A stretch of 64,000 nt of DNA from Datura wrightii (lineage: Eukaryota; Streptophyta; Magnoliopsida; Solanales; Solanaceae). A program made the translations under genes and the position numbers. This document shows positions 10,608 through 21,254 of the stretch, piece by piece (position 1 is the stretch's first letter; every line of letters begins with the position of its first letter). A model generated the notes under the pieces. It was given only the letters and a program-made list of their open reading frames with translations. It was not told the origin of the DNA and did not search any database. The DNA lies in contig JASDFA010000001.1 of NCBI GenBank assembly GCA_035772735.1, positions 75,108,001-75,172,000 of the forward strand. The letters run 5' to 3'.

Positions 10608-11379
10608 ACGTACGACAACATGATTCGATATTGATGGTTGTAGACTGGGTGACTAAGTCGGTCCATTTCCTACCAGTTAAGATTATTGATTCAACCAAGG
10701 ATTATGCAAGCCTTTGCATTCAGGAGTTAATCAGGTTACATGGAGTCCTTTTGTCCATCATTTCTGACAGGGGTACTCAATTCACCTCAAAATTTTGAAA
10801 GTTTTTTCAGAAAGGTCTTGGTACTTAGGTTAAGCATAACACAAAGTGGACTATTTAGACTTTAAAGGACATGTTGAGAGCTTGCGTGATTGACTTTAAA
10901 GATAATTAGGATGATCACTTGCCTCTCATCGAGTTCGCTTCCAATAATAGCTTTCACTTTAGTATTAAGATGGCTCCATGTGAGGTGATTTACGGGCAGA
11001 GATATAGATCTCCTATTGGACAGTTTGAGGTAGGCGAGGCAATGTTGATGGGGCCAAATTCAGTTCATGAGGCTATGAAGAAAGTTTAGCTTATTAGAGA
11101 AAGACTGAAAACAGCTCTGAGTCATCAGAAGTCATTTTCAGATGTAAGGAGGAGAGAGCTGGAGTTCGCAGTTGATGATTGGGTATTTCTTAGGTGTCAC
11201 CCCTGAAGGGGGTGATGAGGTTTGGTAAGAAGGCAAAACTTAGTCCCCGATATGTTGTTCGTTACAAGATTCTGAGGTGCATTGGCAATGTGGACTATGA
11301 GTTGGAGTTGCCTACAGAACTAGCATCAGTGCATCCAGTTTTCTATATATCCTTGTTGAAAAAGTGAATTGGCGATCCG
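10608..11379 (+). pseudogene. Integrase core and GPY/F region of element M
   Basis: Plus-strand remnants of a gypsy integrase: DSILMVVDWVTKSVHFLPVK, then LHGVLLSIISDRGTQFTSKF with the second catalytic Asp, then DMLRACVIDFKDN, DDHLPLIEFASNN, and the C-terminal part RRELEFAVDDWVFL followed by a degraded GPY/F module and VDYELELPTELASVHPV. The first catalytic Asp lies in the deleted part. Stops (for example after TSKF and in the GLGT region) disable it. The chromodomain-side continuation is at 22865, beyond element C, where GDP|ALVVPLESIGVKDSLTYE reads across the insertion. Confidence 0.8.
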
Positions 11380-13058
11380 TGATAACGCTAAAACTCACAC
11401 TCCTAATAAATTATGAAGCGGACATTGTCAATAAATAACCCATCAAAGGTTGGGGTCGAATCCACAAGGAAGAAGGTCAGGATGTAGAATAACACTAGTA
11501 TTTAAGCTTTTAAGTATGTTATCTCCAAAAAAGGAGTTTTATAAAAGAAATTATAAGACAAGGTTGAGAATTGGTTGTTGTTTATCAATATTGTGTAATA
11601 AACTAGAGTAAGTGTTCCCCATCAATTTAAAACTACTTCAGGTTTTACACTTGTGATCTATCCCAATGCTTACTTGTAGAACTTGATAAATAGGGTTCAT
11701 CCAAACGACTGATTCGTCCCTATTGGATGGCTATACTCAATCACCGAGTAAGGTCTCATGAGCTATTTCAATTCAAAATTTATTAAATTTTTCCCCAATT
11801 AACTATCATGCGTATGCAGCTCAAGTTATACAATGACCCGTAAAGATCAAGGTTTTGTTTTGATTCTATTTGCCTAATCTCTACTTCTCCAGGTTCAAGA
11901 AATTAATGAATTCAGGCAAGCCCTAATGTTGCGCTCTGTTAAGAAACATTAAAGATGAAGAGAATACAATAAAAGCATTTAGCATTATTTTAGAATCACT
12001 TTATGCAACCCTAGTTCATTAATTAACCATGGATCCCACAACCCTAGTTGTGGAGGTTTTAGCCACTCATGATTGTAAGATAGTTATTAGGATTCATAGA
12101 CAAACACATAATTAAATACTTACAAGGATGATTAAAAGAAAACCTGCTTGATTATTGCAAGAATTTATGATTAATAATTCAAGAACAAGGAAGAAATCTA
12201 AACAAGAAAATATCCAATACTTGAATTACAAGTTAACAAAAACTTGTCTCTCAATGGTTTTGCGTAAGAAAACTTCAATCTGCAGCTCTCTCTACTGAAA
12301 ATAACCTAAAAAGTATTTATACAAATATTTTAAATCTTCTCCTAAGTAAATAGGGAAACTACCAAAAACAGTCGTTGACTTCACCTATGACCCGTAACAG
12401 GATTGTATGGATCATACCTTAACTCGTACGTTGGCTGGCATCTGCTAAAACTGGCTGAGTGTTAAATTCTGGTACGACTCGTAACAAGAACCTATGAGTC
12501 GTACAATCTTTTCATGACTTGAACTTGCACTTTCTGACACTCTCTGTTAACTTTCACGAATTGCTTCGTACGACTTGTACCTCAGTTCCACGACCCGTGA
12601 CTACTTCTCATACCTTGAGATCTGCAAGTCTTCTTTTATTCTAGACTTTTGCATGGTTCCTTGGTATGGCTCTTAAGTAGATCTCATGACTCATGATTGC
12701 TACCCGTACCAGGATACTTGGCCTGTTCAGACCTTTTGGAATTTTCTACAACTGCTATGGTAAGGCTCGTACCAGGGTGGTACAGCTTGTTCTATGAGTC
12801 GTAACTTGCCTTTGCGTCCACTTTGGTCCTAAGCCTTTTCATGAATCTTAGTACGACTCGTACTAGGATGGTACAGCTTGTACTGAGGTTCGTACTTAGT
12901 CACTTTTCTACAATTTTCTCCATCTTTTGCACAATTCATCTCCAACATCTATTTTTCCTGAAAACAAAGTAAAAGTGTCTCATACCCATATCAACACACC
13001 TAAGTCCATGCTTATTTCCTAGTTTTAAACGTTGAAAGTGTTGTAAACTCACATAACA
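11380..13058 (-). repeat. 3' LTR of element C
   Basis: 1679 bp; on the plus strand it starts TGATAACGCT and ends CTCACATAACA. It aligns along its length to 21255-22859. It contains repeated ACGACTCGT-type sites, two perfect at 12474-12482 and 12853-12861, in a region of alternating TACGA/TCGTA words (12370-12900). No coding capacity. Confidence 0.86.
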
Positions 13059-14027
13059 CCCTCAACTTAAGACGTTTGCATATACTCAGGCAAAGAAAAC
13101 AAAAACTAAAAACGATGCTTAACTAGAAAGTAAACTTAAAATACCTACAGGCAACACAACAAAATTTGCACTATGAACCAAAATCAGCTGATGACCCCTT
13201 TTCCATTCAAACTAAGTCAGCTATGAGTACATTTAACCACAATCAATGACATTCAAGGATCAAGATATGGAATCCAACTATTAGAAGAGAATTGAGCTAT
13301 CACCAATGCTATTCACACTATCAATTAGCAAAATACAACACAAACCAAGTACCCTCACAGCAAATGAAGTCGCCAACACTCACAGATATATAGAATCATG
13401 AAACTTGGGACTAAACAATGAACTTTCACTCTCACAAAGAAGTTCCAACTATTGCACATCAGATAACATAGGCTTGCCCTTATTTTCTCTACTTTGGCTC
13501 TTTGGACCGTTAGGCTAGAATCACTATAGGACTTTGTTCGGCTTGTAATGTAGGCTTTGGGCTGGGTATGTTAAATATAGAATTTAGTGTATAAACTCTC
13601 CTTGGTACTACATACTCATGGCTTCACTTTTTACTTTTTACCCCATTTTTCACTTTTTCAACTTTTTCTCCCTTTTCTCCATTTAAATGCAATAATATGG
13701 GTATGGTGTGTTTTTCTCATATTTACCATTTCTTTATCTCTATTATTTTCTTTTTTTTCATTTTTCTTTCTTAGCTCTTTTTCTTTCTTTTATTTTTACA
13801 CCATACCTCGCCCTTCTTTAACTCTTTTCTTTTTTTTTGTTTTCCACCTCCCCATAGTCTAAGCACCTCTACTATAGCAACCCTCAACTTAGGAATTTTT
13901 GTCTGCGCTGAGGTTCAGAATGTCCAAAGAGGGACCAGGGCTAAAATAGATTCATTATAAACAATAGGAAAGGTGAAGGGTTAATCAAAGAAAAATGGTC
14001 AATGTTTGGCTCAAAATCGGGATCAAG
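13059..14027 (-). other. 3' non-coding interior of C with polypurine tract
   Basis: On the minus strand the last bases before the LTR read CTTAAGTTGAGGG (13059-13071), the polypurine tract that primes plus-strand DNA. The rest is non-coding and contains a long pyrimidine-rich stretch (13590-13860) that gives spurious open frames. The block containing CCTCAACTTAGG (about 13882-13893) repeats the tract. The same sequence occurs inverted in fragment P (4783-5488). Confidence 0.7.
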
Positions 14028-17000
14028 TGTCACGCCCCAAAACTGGGTAGGGCGCAACTGTACTCGATTCATAATTGATTGAGAAGCCGTATATAAACAT
14101 CTGTAACTGTAACACTTAGGCCATCCAGGCCACCTGTCACAATCAACTGAAGTATAAACTGGACCCATAAGGTCTCAACAATACATGGTAAACAATTGAA
14201 ATGCAACCAAGTCTATGAGTATGCTAAACAAAGCAACAATAAGCCGACAAGGCCACAAATTGAATAACATTGTTCACACTAAGTCCACAAAGCCTTTAAA
14301 GAGTAAACTGACTGATTGTCGGAAAAGGGCTCCGACCTACCCATAACTGCATCTCAAAACTCAAGCATAAAAAACTTAGCGTAGCTCCAGGAAGAAAGGA
14401 GCATACCAACCATCCATTGATCTCATGAACTGCTACTCAATTGGTAATCCTGACCTCTACCTGCACCTACGGCATGAATGCAGGTCCCCAAGCGAAGGGA
14501 CATCACTACGAATGAAATATACTGGTGTGTAAGGCTAAAATTGTAAAATGAAATAACAATCCTGTAACAACCGACTTAGCACATAAACATATAAAGGCTA
14601 TATAACCTGGAACTCTGCAACATGTAATTGATAACAACTTACTATAAACATAATTGAACTCAAGATAACTAAACCAGGAATAAGGAATAGTGACAACTTA
14701 GAATCCTGGAAATCGAAACCTGATAGTAACTCTATAATAAGATAAAAATGCAATTGAGAAATGCATATGAAAGAAAATATAATTGTATTTCCAGCGACCA
14801 GCCAACCCTAAATCCATATATAAAATTCATTCAGCCGGTGTACCACACCAAGATAAAATAAAAATATCTCCAACTGGTGTACCATACCGGGGTAAAATAA
14901 AAATATCTTCAGTCGGTGTACCACACCGGGGTAAAATAAAAATATCTCCAGTCGATGTACCACACTAGGGTAAGGTAAAAATATCTCCAGACAGTGTACC
15001 ACACCGGTGTAAAACAAAAATATCCCAATCGCAATCATAAATGGAGCTGATAGGGCTTATACAAACTATCTGAATATTGAATACCATGAAATAAGCCGAC
15101 TCAGTAACTATAACATATGTAGGATCTTACTATCACCCCTAATACTACAATTATGCCATATACATATAGGTCTTTCATTTAGCATTTAAATACATACATA
15201 TGCTGTGAATGAATTATAGGGGAAGTTCCTAGAACTAGTATATCATAAACACTGTGTAGACATACCTTCATGATTTTAAACATCTCCTAGCACTTCTAAC
15301 ATGAGGAGTAGAGAGGAAGAGCTTAACTTAACATTTTTTATTGACAATCTTCGCATTCATTTCGTGCTTATATCAACTTTCATACTTTCATATCAAGAAT
15401 TGTGAGTATAACTCATTTGTTGCACATCATATCACATCTCGAGGTAACTTATGAATAGGAAGACATAACTCGGAGCTCTTTAACATAAAAATGCTAAAAA
15501 ACTATCTAGGGGCTGCCTTAAGATAAATAAAGACTTATTTTCATGCTTTAGACAATATAGGAAAGGCTCGTGTGAAACTTTGCAATATATGAGGAGCTTA
15601 GAAAAGCTTAGCAGCATTATAAACAGTTTAGAAACTTCCAAGAAAAATAAAATCCTTTAAAACTTGAAAAAGTTAATCCAACTGTTTGAACTAATAATCA
15701 AAGTTAATTGTTTAAAAGTACAATGAAGAACTTCTATTTAGATTGAGCCACTATCTCAAAATATTCGATTCTAATCATTTCTTAAGAAGTTAACACTTTA
15801 CTAGCCTTTCATTAGCTTAACACAACTGAACATAAACAAGTTTATTTATTGCTCTTTTGCTAAACATCTTTAGAACAGGGTAAATCTTGCTAGCCATTTC
15901 CCTAACTCATTAACAATCGTAACACTTATCGTCAAATTTAACAACCTTTAGCTCTACTTTTCATATTCATCTTAAATTCTTTTCCAAACAAGATTTATCA
16001 TTTCCTACCTAATTATTTACTCTCGTGTTCACTATTTCAGCAATTCTTGTACGCACTTACCTTCTCACCTAATTGTCAACCTTGTCTCTTTAACTCGTCT
16101 TGCTCATATTTTAACGTCGCTCAAACGTTCTTGAAATCAACTATGGACAGAGGGCATATACCTCACATAATATCTTAAAAGGTCTAACATTTACTCTTAT
16201 CTCTCCTTTGCTGCTAGCGCCTCAACTTTTACACTTAGGTTAATTTACTTACACATATACAACTTTCAAAGAACATGCGACGTGTCTACTTAAAGCATTA
16301 AGAAATTCTCATGAGGTCTAGATAACTCAAGAGCTCTAATAAACATATAGCGACTTTCTAAAGGCAATCCTTGCCGCTTTAGCGCGTAATTTGAATGTAA
16401 GCATAAACATATATATTATGATATTCGTATAACCTGTTAACATCAAGATATTGTGCATAACCTGCCAATAAAGATGGTTCCATAGAAATATCAATAGTTT
16501 ACCTATTCGGGTTCTATTTTCCAAGTTTAACGTATCAGTTAATTAAGAAACGCATTAATTAGTCGCTTAGCTTAAGGGAGAGGGATCGGGGAACCATCTC
16601 ATGGCCCTAGGTACCTTAAAACATGAATATAAGAGGGTAGGTAACTGTTATAAGGAAATTCCATTTCGTTACCCTCGTTAGCCCTTATTAAGTTAAAACC
16701 GATTTCAATTATTAGGTTTGCCCACGCGTCGTCGTCTTTCCATGTTTAACAATTTTCTTAGAAATCATAATGTGAAACAACTTTGACACCACAAATACAT
16801 AACATAATATAAAGGACCAGCTCACAGTGCCCACGCTGAGGGGACTTCAGACTCAATTTACAACTATGACCATAATCGAAGGCAATTGCCTTCTTCGCTT
16901 TATATTCATGTGTTCCAACTCTTTAGAAAATACACAACTTAATACCAAGTAATTCTAATAACTGGGAAGAACCATAATATGCTACTACAGAAGCTCAAGT

Positions 17001-18340
17001 ACAGGGAATGCCAAATAAATTCTCGGCATGAATTCATTCTTGAAAATCAAGAGACAAAGAGCGTCTTACATACCTTTTTTTTCCGGCGAGCTTTCTTATG
17101 TCGTTTATTTCTTTCAACAACCAGATATTTATCCCATTAAATTACTTGAGTTTATTACCAAGTGACAAGGATGTTTCAAGCCAATTTATCCAGAAAAAAT
17201 GTTACATCAATAGGTAGTCACAACACAAACAAATAAGGCAACACTTAGCATTTCTTATTTCAACTTGTTTCTACAACTTTAGGGGAAAATGGAGGTAGGA
17301 AATTACCTCACTTTTCTCATAAAAAACTCCCACAAATATAGATTATATTCTCTGCAAAACTCAGCTATTACAACCTTTAAAAACGAGTAGAACTTCAACA
17401 ACAACAAACCAACAACAGCAGCCCAACATAACCTCCAACTTCTTGCTTTAGCTAGGATTTTTAGGCAAGTTTAGCAATTAGTAACGCTTACCCTTGGCAT
17501 GAGAATATTCTTGGATATAATAGGAGTATTTTCCTCCAAATCACTTCCCAATAACGTAGCAATCTTGCTGCCCAAAATTTAGCAACACAACAGCACAACA
17601 ACTACAATAAGTCAACATACAAACCATAACTTTCTTCAAGTTTTCCTTCAAAAATTCATACACTTATTAGAGATTTCAAAAGAGGGAAGTGACTTACTAA
17701 TTCTTATGAAAAATTCCTACTAAGATGGAGTATAACATTAGCTCAAAATAGTCCCAAACACGCAACAACAATACTGCCAAAACGAAGCTACAAGGCAGCA
17801 ACAACTTCACCACAACGTTGCCTTCACTTCCATAAACTTTTGCTTGAGTTTTGATGGTGTTTTCTTTAGGGATTTCCTCTTGGTTTCTAAGGCTTTGCTA
17901 CTGGAAAAGAGAGAGGATCTCAGAGGGTAAGAAAGCACCTCAAACCTGGAAAATTTGAAAATGATTTCATAACAAAAAACTTAAAATATAAAGGTGTTTG
18001 GGCGGTGCCCGTTTTTAGGGCGGTGGCCATGTCACTTCCCGATAGTGCCACCGTAAAATGCCTATAACTTTTTATTCCGAACTTTGATCGATGAGACGTT
18101 TGATGTTCTGAAAACTACACTCGAAGATCTTTAATTTGATAGGTTGTGAGGATTCTAGTTCATTATATGTTACAAGATATGGTCATTTAAAAGTTACCCT
18201 AACTTATAAACTTTACATACTCTTTGTTTTTCCATTCGTACACATTTCCCTTGTAATCTATGATCAATATACAACCCGTGCTTCCCTTAACATAGAATAC
18301 AAACATCAAATAATCACTTAAAGTTTTTCGGGGTGTAACA
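14028..18340 (-). mobile_element. Element D: 4.3 kb solo LTR inside C
   Basis: Starts TGTCACGCCCC and ends GGGGTGTAACA, with a perfect 5-bp target copy TCAAG at 14023-14027 and 18341-18345. Only one such unit is present and there is no primer site, polypurine tract or coding region, so it is a solo LTR left by recombination between the two LTRs of a gypsy element. On the minus strand it runs TGTTACACCCC...GGCGTGACA, the usual orientation for this LTR style. At 4313 bp it is unusually long. A weak TATA-like TTTATATTTTA lies on the minus strand at about 17983-17993. It carries a five-copy 39-bp tandem repeat. It is the innermost and therefore youngest layer of this nest. Confidence 0.85.
14837..15031 (+). 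repeat. Five tandem copies of a 39-bp palindromic repeat
   Basis: Five units starting at 14837, 14876, 14915, 14954 and 14993, each exactly 39 bp. The unit begins GGTGTACCACACCGGGGT and continues with an A-rich half. CGGTGTACCACACCG within it is a perfect inverted repeat with a 3-base loop in the best copy (about 14914-14928). Because 39 is a multiple of three and the unit lacks stops in one frame of each strand, it produces open frames on both strands; these are not genes. Confidence 0.92.
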
Positions 18341-18945
18341 TCAAGGGATTCATCAATATTTGGTAGGGTATTTAAGCTAAAGTGACTAAAATAAAAAATG
18401 GCCTATGATCATTTCCTAACTAACTATCCTAAAACCTATGTAAAACCAATGGGGCAAGTTCTAGATCCTCAATTAAGTATTGAACTAAGTATGAATACTC
18501 ACTTACTCATGGTACCAGTTTGCATTGAATCTACCTATCCAGTTCATGCACGGCTATACTACAACTACACATGCTAACAATATAAATGCCATCCAAAGAT
18601 CCACATAAGTCATGCAATTGTAATTAACTACACAGGTAACATCAAAAGAAAATTAAACAAGGTCAATTTTTTCATAAACGTCAAACAAGTGCATTTTTTG
18701 GCTGTAAAGTAATCCTAAGCTACTTCTAATTAAATGAATAACAAAAAAGTCCTAAACATGCTAGTTCATCTATATAGCATGCCCAAAGGAAAAGAAACAC
18801 GGCAAGAAAAACTCTCGGACGAATCAATATCCCAAAAATACAAGTACACATCCCCTTTGAAAAACATGCTTCATCCCGAAGCATAAAATATTTAAGAATC
18901 ATGAAAAGGGACATACCTTTTGCTATTCAGACTTTACCTTCCATT
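18341..18945 (-). other. Non-coding interior of C, right of D
   Basis: About 600 bp between the target copy of D and the conserved block. It continues the sequence broken at 14027 and has no recognisable protein on either strand; the small frames 18136-18321 and 18726-18914 have no family features. No promoter or RNA gene is evident. Confidence 0.6.
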
Positions 18946-18990
18946 GGTTACCTCCCACGCAGCGCCTGATTTAATGTCACAGCACGATGC
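18946..18990 (-). other. Conserved non-coding block after gag-pro (element C)
   Basis: On the minus strand this reads GCATCGTGCTGTGACATTAA, then ATCAGGCGCTGCGTGGGAGG, then TAACC. It is nearly the same as the block at 62616-62660 in element L, which also follows directly on the protease region. GGGAGGTAACC/GGGAGGCAACCC can fold as a small hairpin. The function is unknown; similar blocks are, from memory, common in plant gag-pro elements without RT. Confidence 0.75.
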
Positions 18991-19175
18991 AAGTCTCTTC
19001 ACTACTCAGAATTCATCAAGAAACATAGAATTATCCTCGATTGATGCTTGCTCCTAAATTACAAAGTTCCTTCGCAAACTCAAAATCACCAATCATAAAT
19101 GGAATGGTGAACGTACCTGCATCCTCCTTTTTTTGAACAAGGACTCATGAAGCTATGATACTGCAATGATGCAAG
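18991..19175 (-). pseudogene. Protease stub of element C
   Basis: Minus-strand translation around 19030-19110 gives FTIPFMIGDFEFAKEL followed by CNLGASIN, the start of an Athila-type retropepsin. The catalytic Asp of DLGAS is Asn here (codon AAT), and the reading ends in stops within about 10 codons. The rest of the enzyme (flap, ILGRPFL region) is missing and the conserved block follows. It is therefore doubly dead: active-site substitution plus C-terminal deletion. Compare with the almost full protease in element L. Confidence 0.78.
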
Positions 19176-21055
19176 TTACCACCTCTTCTTGGTCACAAGG
19201 TCCTTTATGAACTTGGCATATCTTGGTACCTGCCCCAATGCCTCGACCAATGGTATGTTCACAAATAACTGTTTAAGCATACAGAGAAATTTTTGGAACT
19301 TACCATCTTCCACCTTTTTCTTCATATTTTGAGGAAATGGTGGCGGTGGTTGAAGGATAGCCTTATAAGTTTTTGTGACCCCTTGCTTCTTACCCTTATT
19401 AACTTTGGAGTTCTTTGCATCAACTGGAGTCTCTGTCAACTCGGCTCCACCTGTGAGCTCATGTCAGCAACCTTATCTTCCTCACCAAGTTCGATCTCCT
19501 TTTATCTTTCCTTATCAACTACAACTAGAAGAGGGGGATCATCTATGGCCTTTCCACTCCTAGTCATCACATCCATATAGTGACTATCATTCTTTAGGTT
19601 CTGCACTGTGTTGCTAGGAGGTGTTCCTTTCTACCTTTGGTTTAGGGAGGTCAACATTTGTCCAAGCTGCTGCTCAATTTGTTTGATCATCGTGGCATGT
19701 GATTCAACTTTCTGGTTCATGCCCGATATATCCCCTAGGATCTCCCTCAGCTGATCATCAGTGGACTTTACCTTCTTAAGCATTTCAGCCATCGTGTTCT
19801 CCAATCTAGAGGGTACAGTCTCACCCTCACGTTTATTAGGAAGAACATACAAACCTATGTGATTGTTGTGATATCTATCATTCTTTCTCCATTCTCTTTC
19901 TCACTCATGACCTTGACTCCTATCTCTTTACCCATTGCGGTTGTAGATGTCCCAATACTGGTTCCAACCTTAATTTTCGGAACCTTAAAGCCAAGTGTCC
20001 TATCCAGAACCTTGGGTGTTTGCCCGAAAACCTGCCACCTGGTTGTCCAAGAAGTTTGCCTCCTCCTCAAAATTTGAATGCCCCTGCCCCGACCCTGACC
20101 CTGAGCTCCCACTGTATTTACCTTTCTAGAACCATCACCCATAATATGCTTCTTGAGTAGGTCAAGTGATGTTCGCATATGAGCTAGTTCTTGATCATGC
20201 TCCTCCTCCTTTCTACATTGATCAGCAGACATAAAAACAACATACATACCTACAGCTTCTTCCTTTTCCCTGATGTGCTAAGCCCTATTTGTCTTAGCCA
20301 CTCTATCAAAAATAATAGCAGCTTGCTCCCACGTGTGACTCATCAGCGCTCCTGCGGCCACAGTATTTGCTACAGCTTTTGTGTTGTTATTCAAGGACCT
20401 GTAAAAGATCTCCAACAAACTGTCATTTGGAATTTTATGGTTTGGGGACTTGGTCAATTTTTTTTTTTTTAATCTCAACCAGTTTTCATGAAGTGGCTCT
20501 GTTTTCAATTATCGAAAGTTATAAATATCGTCCTTTCGCTGTAGCATCCTGGAGGGTGGGAAGAACCTTTTGAGGAATGCCTATTTAAGCTCCCTCTAGT
20601 TGGTAATGGATTTTTTTGGGAAACTTCAACAATCATAAAGTAGCCTCTCCTGAAAGAGGGAATGGGAAGAGTCTCAACCTTATTACATGCTGACTTACAT
20701 CGGGCAACCAGTACGCCTTGCATATTTCGAAGAAGTTCGTTAAGTACAGGTTGGCATCACCATTTGAATGACCACCAAACACCCCTTTCATATTCAACAA
20801 TTGTCTCATAGTGCTAGTGATGCCAAACTTCGCCCTAGCAGGAAAAGGTGGTGGTACGATAGCTCTAGTTGACCCGACTTTATCAATATTCGGGTCATCC
20901 TCATCATAGAACTAAGGAGCATATCTTTGGCCTCTATTCCCCCTTCTATGGTGGCCAGCATTTACGACTTCCTCCCGAGCATCCTCGGCTTCCAAAAGTG
21001 CAGCTTGCAAAGCTTCTTCAGCAATATGGGATTCTTTTTGCTCAGGGTTCTCCAT
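19176..21055 (-). pseudogene. Athila/Tat-like gag of element C
   Basis: Start at the minus-strand ATG 21055 (MENPEQKESHIAEEALQAA), 178 bp from the primer site. Landmarks in order: GVFGGHSNGDANLYLTNFFE (about 20720-20790), the capsid core with TNWRELK and FFPPSRMLQRKDDIY (20505-20640), KAVANTVAAGALMSHTWEQA (about 20330-20390), a basic Gly/Arg region GQGRGRG (near 20090), a coiled-coil-like segment (19631-19852) and a C-terminal stretch ending VPRYAKFIKDLVTKKRW (19176-19439). At least five frame changes or stops break it (for example TAG after QRYAP near 20913). This type of gag forms the particle shell; no zinc knuckle is seen. Confidence 0.8.
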
Positions 21056-21232
21056 CTTCTACAGTGTTCACTCTAGTTCAAGATCAAGAGGAATAAGGGG
21101 GTTTACGCTCCATTGAGTACTTGGCATTCACTAGGAGATATCCTGTGGGTTTCAAAAACAAAAAGAAAATGTATACGAGGAAATAACAACTAAAAGTTAC
21201 ACAAAACAATTACTCTAATCCTAAGTCGTATT

Positions 21233-21249
21233 CCCCGGCAATGGCGCCA
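21233..21249 (-). other. Primer-binding site of element C (tRNA-Asp type)
   Basis: The minus strand reads TGGCGCCATTGCCGGGG, one base different from the complement of the 3' end of plant tRNA-Asp (TGGCGCCGTTGCCGGGG). It lies five bases inside the LTR end at 21255. tRNA-Asp priming is typical of Athila-group gypsy elements and separates C from the tRNA-Met-primed elements around it. Confidence 0.9.
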
Positions 21250-21254
21250 CTTTT

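Noticed and set aside
14783..15038. Repeat open frames on both strands; possible repeat protein or CRISPR-like array
   Set aside because: The units are contiguous with no unique spacers, lie within a solo LTR and are open on both strands because the unit is 39 bp. There are no cas genes and the genome is plant.
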